The notes beneath the pieces were generated by a model, which was not told the DNA's origin, ran no database searches, and saw nothing but the letters and a program-made list of their open reading frames with translations. Positions 1 through 3,601 of a stretch of 5,168 nt of DNA are shown piece after piece. Numbering within the stretch: position 1 is the first letter of the stretch; the number at the start of each line of letters is the position of its first letter. A program made the position numbers and the translations under genes. Origin of the DNA: an uncultured Spirochaetaceae bacterium (GTDB taxonomy: Bacteria > Spirochaetota > Spirochaetia > Treponematales > Treponemataceae); assembly GCA_902796985.1 (NCBI GenBank), contig CADBRC010000034.1, positions 1-5,168 on the forward strand, given 5' to 3'.

Positions 1-972
1 GAATCGGGCGTGCGCAAGAAGCTGAAGGAATACGAGGCACTTGGGCTGGTCCGCGCGGAAAAGCAGGGGAAGGCGATGCTCTACAGCAGGGCGGACTCTC
101 CCGGCCTTTCCGCTTTGCAGGATGCCGTCTCCTTTTTCTCCGAGGCGGCGCCCTGCGGAATCCTCGGGAATTTCCTGCTTGACAAATACCCGGCTGCCGA
201 ACAGAAGGCATGCGACGTGTTCGCGTTCAGGCACCACTACCTGACCTCGGCCATCGAGTCCGACTTCCTGTGCATGGCCTTCGAGGCGATACGGGATCAC
301 CGCTTCCTGATCCTGAACCAAGGCAAAGGCGGGGACAAGCGGATTATGGGCCTTGAGGTCGTGCCCCTGATGATATACCAGAGCACGCAGGGCGGCAGGA
401 TGTACCTGATGGCGTACCGTCGGAACGGGAGGTATTTCCTCGCCCTCCGCTTTGACTACATCCTCTCCATGAAGCTGGGAGGGGTATACGATGGCTTCGA
501 GCAGAAGCGGGCGGAGTTCGAGCTGCTGCGGAAGAACATCTGGGGCGTGGCCCTGAAGCAGAACAAGAAGCACAACGACATATCGACCGAGCACGTGACC
601 TTCACCGTCCGCTTCGGGGAGGGGGAGGAATACATCTACCAGCGGCTGCTCCGCGAGAAGCGCTATGGCACCGTCACCCTGCTCGACGACCATACGGCCC
701 GCTTTGACGCCGACATCTACGACCCGCAGGAGCTGTTCCCCTGGGCGCGGACCTTCATCTGCCGCATCACGGAGTTCGGCTGCTCGGACGGCTACGTCAC
801 CAGAAGGTTCTACGATGACATCCGCACGATGAGCAGGATGTACGGTCTGACGGACGGCGGGGCTAGCAGCGTGGAAGCGGGCGGCCCGGAAGTGGTCGGC
901 GGGGATGTTGCCAGTGCGAAGGCTGGTGGTGCGGAAATAATCGACGAGGAGGCGGGCGATGCTGTTCAGTGA
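1..972 (+). CDS. WYL-domain transcriptional regulator, first of a tandem pair (5' end cut by window)
   Basis: The reading frame is open from base 1, so the real start lies upstream; the GTG at 10 is unlikely to be the start because it falls inside a DNA-binding domain. The first ~33 residues (KLKEYEALGLV, then a basic turn and AMLYSR) look like the recognition-helix end and wing of a winged helix-turn-helix. The WYL domain follows at about bases 270-490, with core LEVVPLMIYQ, then GRMYLMAYRRNGRYFLALR. A WCX-like C-terminal domain spans about 588-835 (HVTFTVRF to RRFYDDIRTM). The last ~40 residues are a Gly/Ala/Glu-rich tail that overlaps the next gene. WYL proteins of this design are DNA-binding regulators, often activators responding to nucleic-acid ligands or damage. 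It overlaps the second WYL gene by 14 bases, so the two are probably co-translated and may act as a heteromer like PafB/PafC. The ligand is unknown. The family call is secure; control of the downstream genes is inferred from position. Confidence 0.88.
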   Translation, partial: ESGVRKKLKEYEALGLVRAEKQGKAMLYSRADSPGLSALQDAVSFFSEAAPCGILGNFLLDKYPAAEQKACDVFAFRHHYLTSAIESDFLCMAFEAIRDHRFLILNQGKGGDKRIMGLEVVPLMIYQSTQGGRMYLMAYRRNGRYFLALRFDYILSMKLGGVYDGFEQKRAEFELLRKNIWGVALKQNKKHNDISTEHVTFTVRFGEGEEYIYQRLLREKRYGTVTLLDDHTARFDADIYDPQELFPWARTFICRITEFGCSDGYVTRRFYDDIRTMSRMYGLTDGGASSVEAGGPEVVGGDVASAKAGGAEIIDEEAGDAVQ

Positions 973-1930
973 AATCTACGGTTCCTATTACAACGCCGTC
1001 GCCCGCGCTGTCGCAGAAGCCCAGCGGGGTATGCTGGACGCGGACAGCCTTTTCGGCATTGTGCGGGAACTCGCCTTCCCCGAAAGCGTCCTCACCGTCG
1101 TCCCCGCATTGGAGAAGGGGAGCTGGCCGCTTGTCAAGGACGACTGGACGACGAACATCCGGAGGCCCCCGACGATGCCGCTCTCGCTCCTGCAGAAGCG
1201 CTGGCTCAAATCCCTCTGCGCCGACCCGCGGATCCGCCTCTTTGTGGACGATGCGGCCCTTGCCGTCCTGCGGGAAAGCCTCCGCGACGTGGAGCCGCTT
1301 TTCAGCGGTGAGGACTATTTCCTCTATGATGCCTTTTGCGACCATGACGACTTTGAGGACGAGAAGTATAGAGAAAACTTCCGCACGGCGATGCGGGCCA
1401 TCCACGGGAGGAGGAGGCTCCGTATGACATACGCCAGACGCGACGGGAGGACGAACGAGTTCACCTGCCTGCCCTGCAAGATGGAGTATTCGCTTAAGGA
1501 CGGGAAATTCCGCCTGGTCTCCCTGCACCGCTCGCACAGGATATACAGCAATATGGCGCGTATGGTCAGCTGCCGGATTGTGGAGGGGCCGGACGGGGCA
1601 GATAATGCGGGCATTGCCGACGGTGCAACCGACGGCGCTGGCGACAGCCGTATCTCCCCGCCCCCGGCGGCCATGGAGTCCGTCATCCTTGAGATCTACG
1701 ACGAGCGCAAGGCGCTTGAGCGGGTGCTCCATGCGTTCGCCCATTTCGAGAAGTCCTGCGAGAAGCTTGGCGATGCCAGCTACCGCCTCACCCTTTCCTA
1801 CGATGCGAGGGACCGGACGGAGCTTGTGGTCCGGGTCCTGGGATTCGGCCCCATGGTGAAGGTGCTGGAGCCGGCTTCTTTCGTCGCGGAGATGAGGGAG
1901 CGGATTGCGGCGCAGATGGCCCTGATGTAG
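959..1930 (+). CDS. WYL-domain protein, second of a tandem pair
   Basis: This 323-residue protein starts at ATG 959, with AGGAGG at 947-952 (6-nt spacing) inside the end of the preceding gene; the 14-base overlap suggests translational coupling. The N-terminal ~110 residues (FSEIYGSYYNAVARAV, PPTMPLSLLQKRWLKSL, DPRIRLFVDD) match the conserved front of a WYL-protein subgroup common in Bacillota and are not an obvious classical HTH, so DNA contact may depend on the partner. The WYL-type core is at about residues 140-210 (LPCKMEYSLKDGKFRLVSLH, then RIYSNMARMVSCRIVEG). A Gly/Ala/Asp-rich linker (about 213-242) leads to a C-terminal WCX-like domain (VILEIYDERKALERVL to FVAEMRERIAAQM). The probable role is a ligand-sensing regulatory subunit acting with the upstream protein. 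The stop codon sits only 10 bases before the conserved promoter box of the rtcB unit, which makes that box a strong candidate operator. Family assignment is firm; partner and target are inferred. Confidence 0.88.
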   Translation: MLFSEIYGSYYNAVARAVAEAQRGMLDADSLFGIVRELAFPESVLTVVPALEKGSWPLVKDDWTTNIRRPPTMPLSLLQKRWLKSLCADPRIRLFVDDAALAVLRESLRDVEPLFSGEDYFLYDAFCDHDDFEDEKYRENFRTAMRAIHGRRRLRMTYARRDGRTNEFTCLPCKMEYSLKDGKFRLVSLHRSHRIYSNMARMVSCRIVEGPDGADNAGIADGATDGAGDSRISPPPAAMESVILEIYDERKALERVLHAFAHFEKSCEKLGDASYRLTLSYDARDRTELVVRVLGFGPMVKVLEPASFVAEMRERIAAQMALM

Positions 1931-1940
1931 CCTGCCGTTT

Positions 1941-1989
1941 CGTTTCGCACCTTTTTTTCCGTGATTGTGCCCGGCCTTTCCGATAGAAT
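1941..1989 (+). promoter_or_regulatory. Promoter with conserved 27-bp upstream box for the rtcB leader RNA and rtcB
   Basis: The box at 1941-1967 (CGTTTCGCACC, one T, then TTTTTTCCGTGATTG) matches 3450-3476 in 26 of 27 positions. In both copies exactly 16 bases separate the box from a -10-like hexamer (here TAGAAT at 1984-1989), while the bases between differ. The CATAA that opens each structured RNA lies 6 bases past this hexamer, where a transcript would start. No good -35 TTGACA is present: the box covers about -55 to -29 and replaces it. That layout suits an activator-dependent promoter, plausibly bound by the WYL pair, although a repressor operator or an alternative sigma factor is possible. 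Confidence 0.75.
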
Positions 1990-1995
1990 GGGCAT

Positions 1996-2070
1996 CATAA
2001 AAGTACGGGCAGCAAAATCAATCGCACCATTTTTTGCGGGGTAAAGACGCGAACTCCCGCACGTACTTTG
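1996..2070 (+). ncRNA. tRNA-like structured RNA element 1 in the rtcB leader
   Basis: The element starts CATAA at the predicted transcription start. An 8-bp terminal stem pairs 2000-2007 (AAAGTACG) with 2062-2069 (CGTACTTT), followed by G2070. Directly after the 5' strand is the box GGCAGCA (2008-2014), shared with the other two elements. A second stem pairs TGCGGG (2035-2040) with CCCGCA (2056-2061) around a 15-nt loop. Its 3' strand abuts the terminal stem with no gap, as the T stem abuts the acceptor stem in tRNA. A weaker AAAAT/ATTTT pairing (2014-2018 with 2029-2033) could form a D-arm-like hairpin. No anticodon arm or CCA end is visible, so it is not a tRNA. It could be a Y-RNA-like partner of the DUF2828 protein, an RtcB substrate or sensor, or a cis-acting leader. 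Confidence 0.65.
2022..2035 (+). repeat. Third copy of the promoter-box core, inside leader RNA element 1
   Basis: TCGCACCATTTTTT here is identical over 14 bases to 3454-3467, the core of the second promoter box, and differs at one base from 1945-1958. It lies about 26-40 bases past the predicted start. No -10 hexamer sits at the matching distance downstream, so it is probably not a promoter for element 2. It may be a secondary operator or a relic of duplication; its T-run also overlaps the 5' strand of the T-stem-like helix by one base. Confidence 0.6.
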
Positions 2071-2080
2071 TTCGACAAGT
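2065..2080 (+). other. Small hairpin competing with the terminal stem of leader element 1
   Basis: ACTT (2065-2068) can pair with AAGT (2077-2080), and GT (2070-2071) with AC (2075-2076), with a bulged T at 2069 and loop TCG. This uses the same bases as the 3' strand of the 8-bp stem 2000-2007/2062-2069, so the two are mutually exclusive. It is weaker than the long stem and could be a chance pairing, or the alternative state of a leader switch. Confidence 0.3.
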
Positions 2081-2085
2081 AAAAG

Positions 2086-2150
2086 CATAAAAGCGCAGAC
2101 AGCAATGCAACAAGGAATTGGACCTTCGTATGAGAATACGATGCGCTTTG
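2086..2150 (+). ncRNA. tRNA-like structured RNA element 2 in the rtcB leader
   Basis: This repeats the plan of element 1. It opens with CATAA (2086-2090). An 8-bp terminal stem pairs 2090-2097 (AAAGCGCA) with 2142-2149 (TGCGCTTT), followed by G2150. The box GACAGCA (2098-2104) follows the 5' strand directly. A hairpin AAGG/CCTT (2112-2115, 2123-2126) has a 7-nt loop, the size of a T-loop but without TTCRA. It is followed at once by a 5-bp hairpin CGTAT/ATACG (2127-2131, 2136-2140) closed by a GAGA tetraloop. A single A2141 separates this from the terminal stem. Element 3 has the same order, T-arm-like hairpin then GNRA hairpin. Twenty bases separate the terminal stems of elements 1 and 2. No separate promoter is visible, so it is probably cotranscribed and either processed out or used in cis. 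Confidence 0.65.
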
Positions 2151-2157
2151 TGTCTAT

Positions 2158-2184
2158 GGCCGGACATGCGGCCGGAACAGGAGG
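2158..2184 (+). promoter_or_regulatory. Hairpin and ribosome binding site ahead of rtcB
   Basis: GGCCG (2158-2162) pairs with CGGCC (2169-2173) around a 6-nt loop. It is followed five bases later by AGGAGG (2179-2184), a full Shine-Dalgarno sequence six bases before the rtcB ATG. The hairpin does not cover the ribosome site, so it may insulate the start from the structured leader or mark a processing site. Confidence 0.5.
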
Positions 2185-2190
2185 AAACAC

Positions 2191-3447
2191 ATGGCACAGA
2201 CCCAGATTGTGAGCGGGCGCTACAACAGCGCGAAGATTTTCACCAACGACGTGGAGGAGGCGTCCATCTGCCAGGTCAAGACCCTCTGCGACCAGAAGTT
2301 CGCGGAAGGCTCCAAGATCAGGCTCATGCCCGACATCCACGCGGGGGCGGGCTGCACGATCGGCACGACCATGACGATTACGGACAAGATCTGCCCGAAC
2401 CTTGTCGGCGTGGACATCGGCTGCGGGATGGAGACCATCGTGTTCCATGCCGACTCCCCGACGAGCCGCACGTTCGATCCGGAGAAGCTGGACAAGTCCA
2501 TCAGGGGCAACATCCCCTCGGGATTTGACATAAGGAAGTTTCCGCACAAGTTCGTTGACCAGATTGCATGGGACGATATCCGGGGGAAGTATGACAAGAA
2601 CCGGGCGCGGCTGAGCCTGGGGACCTTGGGCGGCGGGAACCACTTCATCGAGGCCGACCGCGACGAGGACGGCAACCTCTACATCGTCGTCCATTCGGGG
2701 AGCAGGCACGCGGGGCTTGAGATCGCCGGCTACTATCAGGCCGAGGCGTGGAAGCAGATCAACGGCAAACGCGAATGCGACATCACCGCGCTCATCGACC
2801 GGCTCAAGGCGGAAGGCCGCGAGCAGGAGATCGAGGGCGCGGTCAAAAGCCTGAACGCCCAGATAAAGTCGGACGTGCCCGAGGCCCTGGCCTACGTCTC
2901 CGGCTCCCTGTTTGACGACTACCTGAACGACATGCGGATCATGCAGCAGTTCGCCATGCTGAGCCGCAAGGCGATGATCGACACCATCTGCGTGGGCCTC
3001 CGCGTCGCGAAGGACGAGATTGCCGAGCAGTTCACGACGGTCCACAACTACATCGACCTGGACGCGATGATCCTGCGCAAGGGGGCGGTGAGCGCGAAGG
3101 AGGGCGAGAAGCTGCTCATCCCGATGAACATGCGCGACGGGAGCCTGGTCTGCGTCGGGAAGGGGAACGAGGACTGGAATTTCTCCGCGCCCCACGGGGC
3201 GGGCCGCATCATGAGCCGGGCCAAGGCGCGGCGCGAGCTGAGCCTGGAGAAGTTCAGGCGGGAGATGGAGGGCATCTTCTCTACGACCGTCGGCAAGGAC
3301 ACGATCGACGAGGCCCCGATGGCCTACAAGCCGATGAAAAGCATTATGGAGAACATCGGCCCCACCGCCGAAATCGTGAAGGTCATCAAGCCCATCTACA
3401 ACTTCAAGGCGGGCGGTGAGGAGGCCCCGTGGAAGAAGCGGCGGTGA
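2191..3447 (+). CDS. rtcB: RtcB, 3'-phosphate/2',3'-cyclic-phosphate RNA ligase
   Basis: RtcB joins RNA ends carrying a 3'-phosphate or 2',3'-cyclic phosphate to 5'-OH ends, using GTP and Mn2+, through a histidine-GMP intermediate. It repairs cleaved tRNA and other RNAs in the cytoplasm. At 418 residues it is close to the E. coli-type enzyme (about 408) and shorter than archaeal forms. Visible motifs: MPDIHAGAG (46-54), VDIGCGM (74-80) with the metal-binding Asp75 and Cys78, GTLGGGNHFIE (144-154), VVHSGSR (166-172) with His168, VHNYID (284-289) with His285, and HGAGRIMSR (335-343) with His335 as the expected guanylylated residue. TIDEAPMAYKPM (361-372) and a KPIYNFK end (400-406) follow. All metal and catalytic positions appear intact. 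The start at 2191 is supported by AGGAGG at 2179-2184. No rtcA or archease gene is present in the window. It sits between tRNA-like leader elements and a Ro60-like gene, which points to RNA repair rather than a general metabolic role. Confidence 0.97.
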   Translation: MAQTQIVSGRYNSAKIFTNDVEEASICQVKTLCDQKFAEGSKIRLMPDIHAGAGCTIGTTMTITDKICPNLVGVDIGCGMETIVFHADSPTSRTFDPEKLDKSIRGNIPSGFDIRKFPHKFVDQIAWDDIRGKYDKNRARLSLGTLGGGNHFIEADRDEDGNLYIVVHSGSRHAGLEIAGYYQAEAWKQINGKRECDITALIDRLKAEGREQEIEGAVKSLNAQIKSDVPEALAYVSGSLFDDYLNDMRIMQQFAMLSRKAMIDTICVGLRVAKDEIAEQFTTVHNYIDLDAMILRKGAVSAKEGEKLLIPMNMRDGSLVCVGKGNEDWNFSAPHGAGRIMSRAKARRELSLEKFRREMEGIFSTTVGKDTIDEAPMAYKPMKSIMENIGPTAEIVKVIKPIYNFKAGGEEAPWKKRR

Positions 3448-3449
3448 GG

Positions 3450-3498
3450 CGTTTCGCACCATTTTTTCCGTGATTGATTCGGCGGGGTGTGTTAGGAT
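3450..3498 (+). promoter_or_regulatory. Second copy of the conserved-box promoter, for RNA element 3 and the DUF2828 gene
   Basis: The box starts two bases after the rtcB stop. It reads CGTTTCGCACC, then ATTTTTTCCGTGATTG (3450-3476), and matches 1941-1967 in 26 of 27 positions. Sixteen unmatched bases lead to TAGGAT (3493-3498), preceded by TGT, an extended -10 signature. CATAA, the start of RNA element 3, begins five bases later. A conserved box with conserved spacing and a diverged spacer argues for selection on protein binding and not for a recent duplication. The same regulator should control both units. Confidence 0.75.
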
Positions 3499-3503
3499 GA
3501 ACG

Positions 3504-3584
3504 CATAAAGGCACAGGCAGCAGACCAGTGGTTTTCGCGGGTTCGACTCCCGGCAGCCAGCGATGGCTGAAGCGATGTGCCTTG
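3504..3584 (+). ncRNA. tRNA-like (Y-RNA-like) small RNA element 3 with a clear T-arm
   Basis: It opens with CATAA. An 8-bp terminal stem pairs 3508-3515 (AAGGCACA) with 3576-3583 (TGTGCCTT), followed by G3584. The shared box GGCAGCA (3516-3522) comes next. A D-arm-like hairpin ACC/GGT (3524-3526, 3530-3532) can form, with CAGTGGTT resembling a tRNA D-loop. Then comes a tRNA-type T-arm: CGGG/CCCG (3538-3541, 3549-3552) with the 7-nt loop TTCGACT, matching the T54-T55-C56-R57-A58 consensus closed by G53-C61. A 6-bp hairpin CAGCCA/TGGCTG (3554-3559, 3564-3569) with a GCGA tetraloop follows. There is no anticodon arm or CCA, so this is not a translating tRNA. Bacterial Y RNAs mimic tRNA in this way and are encoded next to Ro60 orthologues; the adjacent DUF2828 gene fits that pairing. 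The function is inferred. Confidence 0.72.
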
Positions 3585-3590
3585 TTTTTT
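3554..3590 (+). terminator. Possible leaky intrinsic terminator at the 3' end of RNA element 3
   Basis: A run of six T (3585-3590) directly follows the 3' strand of the 8-bp terminal stem, with a stable 6-bp GNRA hairpin just upstream. This could release a small RNA of about 80-85 nt. The ribosome site of the DUF2828 gene (AGGAGA, 3591-3596) starts at the next base, and no other promoter lies between, so some readthrough would be needed. The stem adjoining the T-run encloses a multibranch loop, which makes this an unconventional terminator. Confidence 0.45.
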
Positions 3591-3601
3591 AGGAGAAAGC
3601 G

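Noticed and set aside
863..1744. 293-codon open frame on the - strand opposite the second WYL gene
   Set aside because: It is antisense to a clearly recognisable WYL protein, is Pro/Arg/His-rich, and shows no domain; typical of GC-rich mirror frames.
1931..1990. Sigma54 promoter (-24/-12) as in RtcR-controlled rtcBA operons
   Set aside because: No TGGCAC-N5-TTGC element is present; GCACC in the box lacks the second half at the required spacing.
2022..2085. A separate promoter for leader RNA element 2 built on the internal box copy
   Set aside because: The spacing does not fit: no TAGRAT-like hexamer lies at the distance seen in the other two promoters, and the start of element 2 would be about 13 bases too far away.
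1996..2190. T-box leader controlling rtcB
   Set aside because: No AGGGUGGNACCGCG-type antiterminator motif and no terminator ahead of the gene; the resemblance is to tRNA itself, not to a tRNA-binding leader.
1798..3462. Long open frame of 554 codons on the - strand opposite rtcB
   Set aside because: It is a shadow of a GC-rich gene: it lies antisense to a full set of RtcB catalytic motifs, runs through the leader RNAs, and its translation is rich in Arg/Ala/Val/Asp/His with no recognisable domain.
3538..3559. T-arm plus GCAGCCA read as the 3' end of a true tRNA or tmRNA, or as an integration attachment scar
   Set aside because: No matching 5' acceptor strand (GGCTGCC) lies upstream, no integrase or second copy is seen, and the bases fit the shared three-element RNA plan with a perfect 8-bp terminal stem.
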